Shown: positions 1 to 20,938 of the stretch, piece after piece
How positions within the stretch are numbered: the first letter of the stretch is position 1
How the letters are laid out: each line of letters begins with the position of its first letter
NCBI GenBank assembly: GCA_030248135.1
Contig: JASANC010005440.1
Location: 186,001-250,000, forward strand
DNA from: Theristus sp. LFF4_11
Taxonomy: Eukaryota > Nematoda > Chromadorea > Monhysterida > Xyalidae
Direction: 5' to 3'
Length of the DNA: 64,000 nt
Program-made: the position numbers and the translations under genes
The notes under the pieces: generated by a model
Database searches by the model: none
What the model was told of the DNA's origin: nothing
What the model saw: the letters and a program-made list of their open reading frames with translations, nothing else

Positions 1-8849
<8,849 letters not shown>

Positions 8850-9430
8850 CCGCCGTGATTTGTTTTTTGTTGTTGTGGTGTTTTGTTTCTTGTCGAGTTT
8901 TTGTTCATGAAAAGGAGGAGTGTTTGTTTTACGTGTGGGCGAAATTCAGCGCGCTGCTCATGATGTTTATGTTGACTTGCTAGACGGGTTGTTGTTGTAC
9001 GGCAGTTGGATATTTTTGTGAAGAACATGCAAAATCCGACACACCATATGGCAATCGGATAACAGACGAACAGCATGCTATCTTTTGCTATAATGTAAAC
9101 TTCAACTTCGAAAGTGTGGCAGACAACCAAGCGAATTGGCTGAAATAAGAGGCGTTGACATTTTCTCATACGTGTTTTTTTGCGCAAGTAATGAACTTTC
9201 GAAAAAAAATTTTCTCACTCGAACAAGTCCGATTCTTTTTGCGACTCAAAAGTAAAATGACAAAAATGACATGGAACTTTATGCCATAACCGCGACGGTT
9301 AAAAAGTTCAACTGTGTTTGAAGCAGCTGGAGTTTTGCCAAGAGTTTTCGTTTCGAGGTTCAAGTGAAATAGATGCACTGTGTTTTAATCGAGTTCTCAG
9401 GTGTAAGAGCTTGTGATAACGACCAGCGAT

Positions 9431-9580
9431 GTTGCGGGCCAAGAGCCGGTCTTGGCCCGACCTGCAGTTTTTTGGCTTAGACCGCCCCGCAGAAAAAAAT
9501 AAGCCAGGGCCGCCCTGCAGGCCCGACCGACCAGCAAAACTCTCAGCTCCGACCCGCAAGGCGAAAGTCTTGCCCCGCAA
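9431..9580. mobile_element. GC-rich foldback (MITE-like) element
   Basis: Inverted ends GTTGCGGGCCAAGA and, on the other strand, GTTGCGGGGCAAGA enclose about 150 bp with internal CTGCAG-centred symmetry. It stands out as GC-rich in an AT-rich intergenic region. I could not identify a target-site duplication, so the superfamily is unknown. Confidence 0.5.
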
Positions 9581-11001
9581 CATCCACATTAACGATAGTA
9601 CACAGCTAAAGAAATGCTAATTACTGAAGTTATTTGAAAATCTTTAAAAAATTGCCGTATTTGCTCATTGCATTAATTTTTACAGAGTCAATAGATTATT
9701 TTTAAATTTAAAAAGGTTTAAATTGACTGTTTTGGGCATAAGCGGTGCGTGGAAAGTTTTGTGGAACTGTTTTCACGTCGTGTTTCAAACAAGCGAAACA
9801 ATACCAGATCGTTTTCATCATTACTGGTACAAAATCGTTGGTTCTCACTCGAACAATCATACATTGTAGTGGTTTTAATTTTTTGATTTTATTTGGTTTT
9901 GTGGCAGATTTGATTGAGATTCAGATTTGTTATATTGTACTTTTTTGTTCCGTTTTTGAAGCATTTTGATCAAGTCGTTCAGCTAATGTGTGCGTTTATG
10001 CATGGTAACAAAGGATAATACTTTCTCAAAGCTATTCAACATTCCATATTTAATTGTTTCATTCACCATATTTTTTTACATTTTTAGCACATTTTGCATT
10101 ATTTATTTCGGAGTCTGCGATTTCTGTACAAAAAATGTATTCCTTCATGTCGGTGACTTTACACACAGCTATTGCATAAATTTATTTTTGTGCAGTTCCG
10201 TTTTGTATTTTGATTTGATTATCACCGTTTTTTTTGTTTGTTTGGTTTAACTGCCATTGCAGAATAAAAAGTTTACAGAAGAAAGATTTTAATTGCTGGT
10301 CGTTTTCGTCTTAATGGTGTCTTAAGCCAGAGCAAATTTTGGAACCCGGTGGCAGGACCACTTCTTTTTTGTAACCCCCTTTGTAGAAATACCGTTTGTT
10401 AAAAAAAAATTTAACACCCATATCGATACAAAAATGGGTTTGGTTGTCTGTTCAAAAATTCGTACACGAGACGTTTACTTTTCACGTCTACATTTCTACA
10501 AAAAACGTCTGTAACTAAGAACTAAATTTCGTAATAAGTGCCAGAAGGAAAATGTACTAAAAAACATAACACACAATGATAGCTTTATGGAGAAAAAACA
10601 AAAAGTGACACTGAAGATAAAACAGTAAACAGCATATTACGAACAAGCTGCTGGCAACTTAGACAGCCGATAAATCTAAAAGCTTAATAAAAAATTGTAT
10701 TATTGAGCACAAAAAACAACAAGATAATGTGTGACCACACGTAATTTTCTTTTTATTAAAATTGAAGAAAAAATCAAATAGTGTAGATCTAAAAGATGGA
10801 ATTTCCTCGTCTCCACTGTACACAGATCCAAGTTCTAAATAGTAAGTTCGAAAGTCTTTTTATAAACTTTCCACAGCTATTGGCAATCCAAAACTGAAAT
10901 AAAACGTCGACCCACATCAAAGAATACACAAAAACACAATCGAAAACGATATTTGTGAAAAACACTGATAATAAACCAGCTAGAAAACACGGGCAGGGTC
11001 T

Positions 11002-11016
11002 TGTGTGTGTGTGTGT
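11002..11016. repeat. (TG)n microsatellite
   Basis: A short TG run in the intergenic region. Confidence 0.7.
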
Positions 11017-11429
11017 TTCATTCACTAGATGGTGTTGACTACGCTGTTTAGTTTTAAACAACCAATAAAAATATATAAACAACAGACAAGCGAGAAAAAA
11101 CAACAACATAAACAACAGCAAGAGTGTTGTTGTGAATAACAAAACGTCAACTGCTTCTTTTTTGACTTGACTAGTAGTATATTTTGCATTATGATACGGG
11201 TTAAATGTAATTTTCGCCGCATCAAAAACACGCGGAAATACAGAACTGATGCACAAAAATATATCGAAAAAAATACCGAACATTAAGCAGTGTATAAATT
11301 TGCGTGTCAACACGACCACTAGCGAAAAAAAAAACATGAGCTGAGCTTGCTTGCCCTTCATAGCGTGCAAGAAAATACAAAAATTCTTTGAAATATTCAA
11401 AGGAACGTTCGAAACCAGACAATGGTCAG

Positions 11430-11602
11430 TCGATCAAAATTGAGCCAAGGCGCATAGCTAGCGCTAGTGATGCTTCATGAATGCAAAAAAGGATCACCAT
11501 AATAGCTTTGCGTCGCCGATGGTAATGATGTTTCATGAATGCCATTTTAAAGTGTTTACTAGCTATGCGTCGCTAAATACCATTTCATGAATGCGAGTGC
11601 GG
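11430..11602. repeat. Foldback repeat with GCATTCATGAAA-type ends
   Basis: It contains three copies of TTCATGAATGC and internal GCATAGCTAG / TAGCTATGCG complementary segments. The same vocabulary appears in shorter palindromic elements at 33031, 41845 and 49379. Probably a decayed MITE; boundaries are approximate. Confidence 0.5.
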
Positions 11603-11648
11603 CGAGTCTATTGCAAATGTGCATTTTTCAAATTCCGCTCAAGCAGTT

Positions 11649-14600
11649 TCACAACGATGCGGCCGCACAGTCGACGTGTTCCCGTGTGACAGCCACCAAG
11701 ACGATCGTGATGTCATCTGGCTTACCACCATTAGCCTGAAAAATTTTAAACAATCATTTCTTTATTTTATTGTATTTTTTTGTGATTTAATTTGAGTTAA
11801 TGGAAAAGCCCGAACATTTGCTGATTTTGAAATCCTGTCTCTTTTGAAATCTATATTATTAAATTTACAAAGTGTCTGTGTGTCTGTGGCACTTTTTTGC
11901 AATTTGAATTGGCGCCCTTTTTTGCTACTTAAGAAAACTCCATCTCAATTTCCTTAACCTATTTTTTTATTAACACCAGTTGAGATTGTTTTCTCAAAAC
12001 GTCGCTCTTCATAGCTGCAGTCATCATCATACTCTTTGGTCAACAGAGACAGTTCAGCGCAGCATAGGTAAATGGAAGCGTGGCTGATCAAAACTTGATG
12101 ATCGACTGGGAAAGATGTAACAAAACCGTCTTTGAAAAAAGTTTGAACTTTTTTGTTTTTAAAAATCGGGTTGCAAAACGCACATCGACATCGGCATTGC
12201 AAGTTGCACTTTGGGTTCAAAACAAGTAAATTTCATTGAAATTGATACTCCATGTTTCATTTTCAAATTGATACTCCGTGGTTATGAGCGATAATTTCAA
12301 CGTAACGCACGATGGGCAACTGGCAATTTTTGCTGCTCAAAACTTGACGAGCGACTGCGAAAGATGTAACAAAACTGTCTCTGAAAAAAGTTAGTTTTTT
12401 AATTGGGTCGAAATGGTATTTACCATTCATTTTCACTTTGCAACATGTTTGGGTCATGTTGGGGTGAACGGGTAAAAAGAACCAAAACTGCAAAACGAAA
12501 TTATAAACGTCACTTTTTTGTTTCTTCTATGCATGTTCACTTTACAAAAAAGGCTTGGCTTATGTTAGGGTCACCGGGTAAAAGAAGCATTAGCTTTTTA
12601 AAACGGGTATTTTTTATGAAAAAACGTTGATTTTTATATTTTTTATTCAATCTTACTTAACTTACAAAAAGGCTTGACTTAGGTTAGGGTGAACGGGTAA
12701 AAATAGCAAAATCATTAACTTCGCATTTTCACTTTGCAAAAAAGGCTTGGCTTAGGTAAACGGGTAAAAGAAGCATTAGCTTTTTAAATCGGGTAATTGT
12801 AAAAAACGTTAATTTTTATGTTTTTTATTCAATCTTACTTTACATACAAAAAGGCTTGACTTAGGTTAGGGTGAACGGGTAAAAAATGGCAGAATCATAA
12901 ACTTCGCATTTTCACTTTACAAAAAAGGCTTGGCTTAGGTAAACGGGTAAAAAAGCATTAGCTTTTTAAAACGGGTAAATTAAAAAAACGTTAGTTTTTA
13001 TATTTTTTTATTCAATTTTACTTCACTTACAAAAAGGCTTGCCTTCGGTTAGGGTGAACGGGTAAAAATAGCAAAATCATAAACTTCGCATTTTTTATTT
13101 ATTTAAATACATTAAAAAATATTGTATTGTAGGCGACTTCACGGTAGCACAAGGTAAATTTTCTTCAGGGTTATTATTCAGTAAACGTTACTGTTTTTTC
13201 TTTCTAAGTCAATGCCACTTCACCAAAAAGGCTTGGCATTGATTAAGCCACATACGCTCGGGTCAATCGGCTAGTTTTAATGAAATTCTGAATTGAGAAG
13301 CTGATTGGGTTGCATATGAACTGTGCACTGAACTGAGTCTAAACTCACACCACGAATCCACCACCAATTGGCGGTGAATGAATTTCTAAAAGTTGTCTGA
13401 ACAATATCGAAATTTCATAATATTTTATCCAAAAAAATCCACGCGAAAATAAACCTGAAATCCGTGCTGTCTTGCTCTCGCCGAGAACGGAGACAAATAT
13501 TGCTCGTCCATTGAAAGTCGTCGCGCTTGTAGCGCCAGCGAATTGCACGCGCATTGCAGTTGCGTTTCACTGGCGGAGGCCTGCGCACAAAAACACATAA
13601 ACAAAAGAAAAAAACCGGCAGAAAAAAACATTTTGATTCATTTTAGCTCGCGAAACGCCGGAGACTCCGTTTAAAAACTGCAAGACCACCGCAAATTACG
13701 GAAACGAATTACGCTGCGCGGCGAAGTAGCACTGCCGACCGAACAGGTTCGAGTGACGGTCTTGAACGATAAGAAAAACCATCAGCTCATAATGCTCGAA
13801 AGAGACATTCGAATAAGAACAGGCTTTCAAGATTTCGAATCAAATTCAAATCGAATAAGAACAGGCTTTCAAGATTTCGAATCAAATTCAAATCGAATAA
13901 GAACAGGCTTTCAAGGTTTCGAATCGAATTCAAATTTCCACACAACCCCACGACGCACGTCCAGTTCCGCGAGCTCATTCTCGATCATCGTCGTCGGCAT
14001 GTTGTCGTAGAGGCCGTCGGTGGCGACCAGCACGAGATCGCCATCGCAGACGTCGAACGAACTCGTGTGCGCTGACTCGGGGCTGCAACGGAAGGAAATT
14101 GGCTGAGAATAAACAATTGTGGATACTGATGAACAAATGATCGAATGGAAATTGGCTGAGGCGAAACGATTGTTTGGTGGATACTGATGAACAAATGATG
14201 CGACTTCAGTTTCGGCGATTTTGAGGCCAACCCTCCTTCTGCATATGATGTTGGGCAGACCGAAATGCAGAGAACCACCATACAACTTGGTTGATTTGAG
14301 TTTTATTGGCCTATATGTGGACCTTTAGCTGCTAAACAATTTTTAAAACTGTATGTTGTTTAAGCTTGTCGCGTTTTGTCGCAGAATACAGAGATCGAGA
14401 AAAATGAAAGAATGGAACGGTTTCGGAGGTGGAAGAAAACGTGATTATACCACAAAGGTTTTTTTGATTTCAGACAGACTTGATACATTTGTTCTTCTTG
14501 CTGCAGTTCAAAGTTTCGTATTACAAACATACTTTAGCCTAGAAAGCTAATTGCCCACTGTGGAATGACAATTGCTGAAATGATGCTCATTGTGTAAGGA

Positions 14601-17600
14601 AGACAACAAACAAAATCAACAGTTTCAGAAGCCCACCAGTGTCAGTCACAAAATTATCACCAAATCAAAGAAAACAGGTTCTTCGAAATTCTTCACAACA
14701 CGCAAAAAAACTCACAACCCCCATCCCCCCCCCCCAAAAAAAACCGACCTATCCGACAAGAACGACCGATTGTGCTCCTGCGCCGGCGGCGGCAGCGTCA
14801 ACTGAAACGGCGCGTTGAAATAGTGACACTGCTCCTCGCTGCGGTGTACCACCTTGCCGCGGCGTACCACGATGAAGCCGGAGTCGCCGAGGTTAGCCGC
14901 GTGCAGTTTACTGGTCGCTTTGTCGAGTATGACGACGCAAGCAGTCGAGGAGCCGATCACGAATGGGTCGCCGCCGTTTGCGCTGGAATTGTTGTTGTTG
15001 TTCATTGACGGTTTCTTCGTCTCGGTCGTCGAGTCGTCGATTGAATGACGGCGTCTCCTTTCAGTGTTCCTCCAGTCGTCGGCGCGGCGTCGCGTTTGCG
15101 TGGATCTGTGGAAAGAACGGATTGCGTTTTGTTTGTTGTTGAAATTATGCTTTTTTCGTGCATTGGTGGCCTTTTGATGTTTTTTAAAGTGAAGCTGTGA
15201 ATGACGATAAAATGAAGTTACTCTGGTTTCGGTTTCATGACCATGTTCCTGGTCAGTTCGCTGTATTTAGTAAGGAATAACTTTGTTTTCACATGATTCA
15301 GATTCCGGTGGAAGCCCTGTTGCCGCAAGAGTCTGAATATCCGAAATCCGAATGCTGACTGAAAGACCAGACTTGAATCATGTTGAGACGGCAATAGCAT
15401 GGACCTCAGTAGTAAGAAGAAAAACTGCAGCGCAAAAAATGAAAAATCACAGCTGAGTGAGACTACAATAATAGCATACAGAGGCCAGAGCGAATGACAA
15501 ATGGCAGAAAACCAACAAAAAAACCAAAACCCAAAGAAAAACACCACCCTCAAGCAACCAACCGGATCAGTTTCATGTGCGCGTACGCGTTTGCGAGCAC
15601 CTGCGCTGGTTGGCTCGGCTGAAAGTCGCCCGACTCGACCAGAGCAGCGCAGCGTTTCATCAGCGATCGCGAGAACGCCGACGGATCGATGCCGTAGACG
15701 CGCCAGCCGCCGACGCCATCAGCGACCCCTGCGGCATTCGGGAAAATGGAACTTCGGTGCGGCATTGGCGCAAAAGTGGAACTTCGCTAGTAGCGCTATA
15801 TGAGGCTGTGATTCGTGTGTGATTGTGAGTGTTGTTTGTGCGTTTTGAATTGTCCTAATCAACTGGTGAGCGACTGGAGGCGTCCAATTTCATCAACTGG
15901 TGTTTCTGGTTCGCGCAAAAACGAGAATGGTACAGAGAGGCGATTGGATTTGCGAACGGCCAGCAAGAAAAATGCTTCTACGCTGGTACTGTCGAGTGCG
16001 GCTTTTTTTCTAAAATCGTTGAGTGGCTTTTGTTTACAACACTCGGAGCGGAGCTGAAGTACAGCATGGCCGAATAAATAAGGCAGTCCTTGTATTCTCC
16101 ATCAAGGCGGGATCAGGCGCAGACTAGGAGCTGTGTTTTTCAAGAATGCCAAGATAATTCCGAATCGTGTGTACAAGGGAGATGAAATGAACAGAATAGC
16201 ACAAAGAATCAATTAGTTTAAAAAAAACACACATCAAATTCGACACACAATTTGATTTCCGAAAGTCTTTATCATTTCATTCAAAATTCGCGCGTTCCTT
16301 GCACCCTGAAAAAAGCTGCCGTGTTTAAACGGCCATTCCGTACACGAGCTCACACGGACCGAAGTGTACTTTCAAGCTCACGCGTGAGTGTCGAGAAAAA
16401 GACAACATTCAACGACGCACTCTCCCTACGCAACTGCTTGACGACACTGATTCTGGGGTTTAGACTACAGTAACACTCTAAATTATGGGGAATCAGCTGA
16501 TTGGTTGGTGGTCACTAGGGTTGGCAAAATACCGTTTTTTTCAAATCGTGGTAAAAAAACCTGTATTTTTACCGGTAAAATTACGGTAATTTTACCGAAA
16601 AAAAACGAAAGCCAAAAAGTTGTAAAACCCCCATATTTTTTGCAGCCGACTTTAAACTTGAACCAGGATTTGTGAAAACAGCTTTCAGAATGCTTTGTTC
16701 AAAATATCGTGCACCAACGAAGAAAATAAAATATGTTTGGGCTTGAAAACCCAAAAGGTCAGCAATAAATCGAACATTATCTTTTGCTCAATCGTTAATA
16801 TTCCACCAATTACACAGGAAAAACCACAGCGTTTTAACCGGACAGTCTTTGGTCACAATAGACGAACACAATTTGCTGCAATAACGCAATTGAACCGAAT
16901 TTAGATTTAGAATTTAGAATTTGAATTCAGATCAAAAAGAAAACAAAAAGAATTGTGTAAGAAAGACAATTTTGAGCGACATTTGGAATTTTTGAAATTT
17001 TCAGCTCAGCTCGGCAGCTCCAGCCGATTCTTGCACCTCGCTTAACAGTTCTTTCAAAACATCAGTGTCAATTTCGTTATCATATTTTTCTTGGTCACAG
17101 ATTTTCTCATTTTCTCATCAAAAATGATATAAAACTCAGGGTCCGAAATTGAAAAAAACCGGAAAAATACGAAAAAACCGGAAAAATACAGAAACGGTAT
17201 TTTTCCCGTTTTTTTCAAGGCACCAATTTTTGCCCTGGTAAAAAAACGCGTATAAATACGTGTTTTTTTACCGGTAAAAAAAACGGTATTTTTACCATGC
17301 CAACCCTAGTGGTCACGTGATGAGTGCTTTCTGTGCACGCCAAACTCCGCTCCCACAGCAATGCCTGGTGCCTACACAGGAAGCATGCATGCACGTGACC
17401 ATCAACCAATCAGCCGATTCCCTATATTTAGAGTTCGATTGTAGTCAGTCAACCGCGTGACCGACAGACAACGCAAAACTCTGGTTTCGTTCACAACATC
17501 TCCACAGCAGCGCAACCCCGCATCTCGAAATTAACCAACGAACACTAATCGCTTTTCTAGACGCTGCGTGTTGGGTTTCTGGTTAAAAATCTTCCAGTTT

Positions 17601-19743
17601 AGTCTAGCGCCAGCAACATATTGATTCAAAAAATGCCACCGAAAACCGAACCAACCAACAGCGTCGGCGCGCGGATGACGCGCGATGAAACAGGCGTCGT
17701 CGCCGTAATGCTCGCGGTCGCCGACGGTGCTCGCCGTGAACAGCATGTCCTTCGCAAAGCCGCAGCAGACGGCTAGAAAGCGGCGTTGGCATTTCTCCGA
17801 CGAACATTCGCGCGATGCGCGACTCTCCGACAGCGCAGAGTCTGACAAGGATTTCGATTTCAATCCGGCGGTGTCGCCAGCTGACGTCGTGCCGCCACGA
17901 TCGTCCAGATTGGCGTCAACAGTGGCGCTTGACGTCGAAAAATGGCTGTTGGTGGTACTGTTGCTGTTTCGTCGGATTGCATGCTCGGATGCCGCATGTT
18001 GATGCCGCTGGCAGAACGGACTGCGGAATTGCTGTTGTTTCGAGGTGCATGCGGTGCCTGTGCGAATGGTGGCGAATGATGTACGTTTTGGCAGTCAAAT
18101 ATCAAATTGATTCTTTTTTCGTTGAAACTGTCTTTCAGTTGCTTTTTAGTTCAGACTAGGGTTAGGGGAAAAAAAATCCGGATTTTTTTTAAATTAAAAT
18201 TTTTTTTTTACAAGTTAGGTTCGTTCGAAGCGTCTCGTCGAGCTGAGTTCATCTAGACTATTTTCAGAACGATCCGGGAAACTATAAGAGCGAAAATCGT
18301 GTTTTATTGAAATTATGTCCATTTCATAGAGGGAAAGTTGCATTTTCAACAGTAAAACAGGACAATTTTCGACGTGTACTTGAATATTGAACCGTTCTTA
18401 GTTGTTCCTCTTTAGAAAATTACCAAAATTTGACTGTGTTCAAAAATTCCTGTTTGCTGTAGCCAAGTCGGCAACCCCTGTCGATCCGGTCGCCCCCCCC
18501 CCAAGACACTTACTTTCAGGTTCAACCTGCTATGCTATCTGCCACATGGCGAGAGCCCACTCTTCAAATCATCGTATCGAAAACACGTACCATGATTTCG
18601 CGATCACGTTGCGGGCAACTGACAGACGCAAGTTTAACACGTTAGTTTAGCTCAGCACGCAAGTTTTAACATGTGGCCATGTTATCGGGTATCTGAAAAA
18701 CGGTCGTGTGATGTGGTATTAACCAACATCTCCCTCAAATTGTTTAACAATATATCGCACAACTCCATTGTAGACCTATAACATACGCCAATCAACAAGA
18801 TATCATGTTCATCTCATGGCCTACCGACTGAAAAACATGTTCTAAGTTGCAAGAAAACGATTTCTGAAACGATATTTCAATTCAGTTAAGTCATTTCAAC
18901 GCTAAAAATTGACTCTAGAAGTCATCCAAATCGAAAAACATGGAGTACGTCGGTCAAAATGACCAAATAATGACATTTACCTAAGCACACAAAGAAGTTG
19001 GGAAGAAAATTTGGTTTGAACTTTCAAAAAATTATGCCATAAATCGAATTTTCAGAGCAAAGTAGAAGAAAAATTTTTCAAATTTTTTTTTAAGTTTGAA
19101 AAAAAGTCCAAATTTAAAAAAAAAACGAAAAAAAAATAAAATTTTTTTTTTTCAAAGCCCCTAACCCTAGTTCAGACGCTCACCATATGGGCCCATGGCG
19201 GGCGGGCGTATACAAACGAAACACGCTCACGAAAGATTGATTAATTTGAAGTGCACTGCATTGTTGGTTGAGGAGCAAAACAGATTTTCCGTGGATGCGA
19301 GATTGAGAAGCCTGTTTGCTTGATTCAATTGAATTGGTTTCTTTTTCAACGGTGCAAGCTTGCAACAGTGAAAAAGCAACCCGAAAAACCTTTTAACATG
19401 AAATATCAGCGTGGCCTGTTGATGTCAACGAAAACCAACAGTTTCATGCGATTTTGAAAACGAAAGCAATTTTTGAATGGTAAAATTTGTTCCATTTTAA
19501 ATTTTCTTCTAGCTTTGTCATAAATCGATTTTTCTGCACAATGAAACTTGTGTGTTTGATTGGTCAGAATTGGCCGAAAGTCTACAAAACAATTGATTTG
19601 ATTTGAAATCAAATAACGACGACAAAAGTCTCACCAGCGAACGATTCGTCGATCAACGGGACAGCGCGCGAGTGCAACCCGGCGACGACGGCGCGCAACG
19701 CGAGTCCGCTTCGGCCGATCAGCGCACCGATGCCGGCGTTCAT
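11649..19743 (-). CDS. PPTC7: Mitochondrial PP2C-type protein phosphatase, PPTC7 family
   Basis: Exons (minus strand): 19635-19743, 17656-18057, 15563-15728, 14749-15105, 13947-14082, 13455-13580, 11649-11735; 460 codons plus stop, all phases match. Exon 1 encodes an amphipathic, Arg-containing N terminus ([20 protein letters not shown]) typical of a mitochondrial presequence. PP2C hallmarks follow: [11 protein letters not shown], the metal-binding GVADGVGGW (residues ~171-179, across the exon 2/3 junction), [26 protein letters not shown] and, in the last exon, GGKPDDIT. The family is known as Mn/Mg-dependent Ser/Thr phosphatases of the mitochondrial matrix and outer face. At 460 residues it is longer than human PPTC7 (about 300), because of a Ser/Thr-rich stretch (~37-155) and a basic/Asn-rich insert (~226-272). 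Introns hold two hAT elements, one nested in a MITE. Family assignment is firm; exon 2's acceptor was chosen by phase. Confidence 0.92.
12530..13095. repeat. ~182-bp tandem repeat in PPTC7 intron 6
   Basis: Three units start near 12657, 12841 and 13023, each reading ACAAAAAGGCTTGACTTAGG then TTAGGGTGAACGGGTAAAA, a variant AAAAAAGGCTTGGCTTAGG, and GCATTAGCTTTTTAAA. A partial, diverged unit precedes them. Just upstream, 12080-12165 and 12330-12400 are also diverged copies of one another. The AAAAAGGCTTGGCTTAGG word recurs at 20440 and, inverted, near 22370 and 24640. Confidence 0.8.
13810..13930. repeat. 42-bp minisatellite, three copies
   Basis: CGAATAAGAACAGGCTTTCA is followed by AGATTTCGAATCAAATTCAAAT; the 42-bp unit occurs about three times in tandem. 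It lies in PPTC7 intron 5 and ends 17 bp from the exon 5 splice donor (13947/13946). The unit length is a multiple of three, but the array is outside the predicted coding sequence. Confidence 0.9.
14224..14290 (-). repeat. Dispersed repeat (copy 1)
   Basis: On the minus strand: TTGTATGGTGGTTCTCTGCA, then TTTCGG and CCAACATCATATGCAGAAG. The same blocks occur at 56300-56410 and 60870-60975. No ends or duplications were recognised. Confidence 0.6.
16468..17441. mobile_element. Pogo/Tc1-like palindromic MITE, split by a hAT insertion
   Basis: Ends CAGTAACACTC and GAGTTCGATTG are flanked by TA on both sides, and the arms carry CAGCTGATTGGTTGG / CCAACCAATCAG as in the copy at 4394. The left arm is interrupted at 16516 by a 793-bp hAT-type element, so this MITE is the older insertion. 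It lies in PPTC7 intron 2. Confidence 0.8.
16516..17308. mobile_element. Non-autonomous hAT-type element, TSD GTGGTCAC
   Basis: Terminal inverted repeats TAGGGTTGGCA and, on the other strand, TAGGGTTGGCA are followed by AT-rich subterminal sequence built from TACCG/CGGTA words. Exact 8-bp duplications GTGGTCAC lie at 16508-16515 and 17309-17316. No transposase reading frame is present, so it must have been moved in trans. It is inserted in an older MITE inside PPTC7 intron 2. Confidence 0.9.
18157..19169. mobile_element. Non-autonomous hAT-type element, TSD GTTCAGAC
   Basis: The ends are perfect 12-bp inverted repeats TAGGGTTAGGGG / CCCCTAACCCTA. The 8-bp duplication GTTCAGAC lies at 18149-18156 and 19170-19177. 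Its 1013 bp contain no convincing transposase. It occupies most of PPTC7 intron 1, between the presequence exon and exon 2. Confidence 0.92.
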
Positions 19744-20326
19744 TTTTTCTGTTTGTTTAGATTTCGAAGTTTTCAAGTCAAACCGTGATTGCGTGAATGT
19801 TCAGGTTAAGCGAAGCCGTTTGTGTGTGTTTGTGCGCTTTTCAGTCTTTCAGGTCGCCGGTTCATCATGCCGCCGCACACAGAACTTTTTATTTTCGTTG
19901 GAACGGAAGGAACATTTCTCCCGACTGGGTGGGACGCGCCGACGACGGCGGCAATCATCGAAAAAACTGAACATTTAAATTTGAATAAATCAATATCATA
20001 GCCAAAGAAGCAAGAAAAAATCGTTCGTCCACTGCCACTCTTCATCCACGCCAGCGCCCAGCCCAAGTAGGGCTGCTTTTTGAGCTGGCTGGCTGGCACA
20101 TCATCATTGCTGTTACGTTTCAAACTTTTCTTCACAGAAAAACAAAAAATGGTCCGTTCCGTTTCACTTTCTTGTTTTGAAAATAAATCCCAAACATTAT
20201 TCAACAGTCATCGTCGTCCGTCGTCAGTTTTTCCTGTTCGCTCTACAGTAGCGAAAGCGGGACCTCGGGTGAGGGGGGGGGGTGTTTGCCTAATTTTAGA
20301 GGGGGGGGTCAGGTGCCTTCTCGGTG

Positions 20327-20550
20327 CGTAATGCATCATTATTAAAACAGGTGCATGTGCAGTAGCGGTGGCCCCTGCCCTTTAACACAGGAAAGAAAAA
20401 AATGCAAAAACTAAATTGATCATTTTCACCTTATAAAAAAGGCTTGGCTTAGGATTAGGATTAGGATTAGGATTAGGAACCTACAACGACTCATTGCAAG
20501 CAACCATTTATCAGAAATCAAAAAAATCACTTTTAAGTATGTATACAAAT
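20327..20550. mobile_element. Insertion with TTAGGA array, flanked by CTTCTCGGTG
   Basis: CTTCTCGGTG stands on both sides (20317-20326 and 20551-20560). The empty site reads continuously in the copy at 23493 (CTTCTCGGTGAGGGGGG), which shows that this is an insertion. It contains AAAAAGGCTTGGCTTAGGA and a short TTAGGA array. The same core occurs inverted inside the foldback units at about 22260-22490 and 24530-24760. No terminal inverted repeats were seen, so its class is open. Confidence 0.7.
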
Positions 20551-20938
20551 CTTCTCGGTGAGGGGGGGGGGTGCACGGGCAGCAAATTTTCCTGAGGGGG
20601 GGCCGGGGGTGCACTGGCAGAAAAATTTCGTGAGGGGGGGGGGTGCACGGGATCGCACGGGTAATACCAAATTTTTGCCTTAGAAAAACACAGAAATTCT
20701 TGTAAAATACAGAATATTTTCTGCAAACAAGCTGCTTGTTTGGTCAGAAACAACAAAATCTATGCAGGGACAGACACAAACGTCAAGAAAAATGCAAAAA
20801 TTACGGTATTTTTGGAAAAAATTGAGATGAGATTGACCACCGTGAGGGGGGGGGGTGCGATCCCGTGTTTTCTCGCGGAGGGGGGTGGGGGGAGTCTAGT
20901 ACCCGTGTCGAGGTAAAGGGGGGGAGGGGGGGTACACG

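Larger units (their letters stand above)
8850..11648. other. Intergenic region between two convergent genes
   Basis: This is the space between the stop codons of the propeller gene (+) and the phosphatase (-). It is AT-rich. Apart from a GC-rich foldback element (9431-9580), a TG microsatellite (11002-11016) and a foldback repeat near 11430, I see no coding signature; the longer open frames are hydrophobic products of T-rich DNA. It presumably contains both 3' UTRs; an AATAAA at 10263 (+) and TTTATT (AATAAA on minus) near 10752 are possible poly(A) signals. Confidence 0.6.

Noticed and set aside
9745..10250. Hydrophobic open frames resembling membrane proteins
   Set aside because: T-rich intergenic DNA gives Phe/Leu/Ile strings; no splice-consistent partner exons and no family resemblance.
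13810..13930. CRISPR-like direct repeats
   Set aside because: Contiguous 42-bp tandem copies without unique spacers, in a eukaryotic intron.
18157..18172. Telomere-like TTAGGG at an element end
   Set aside because: A single TTAGGGG within a 12-bp terminal inverted repeat with its own 8-bp duplication, so not a telomere.
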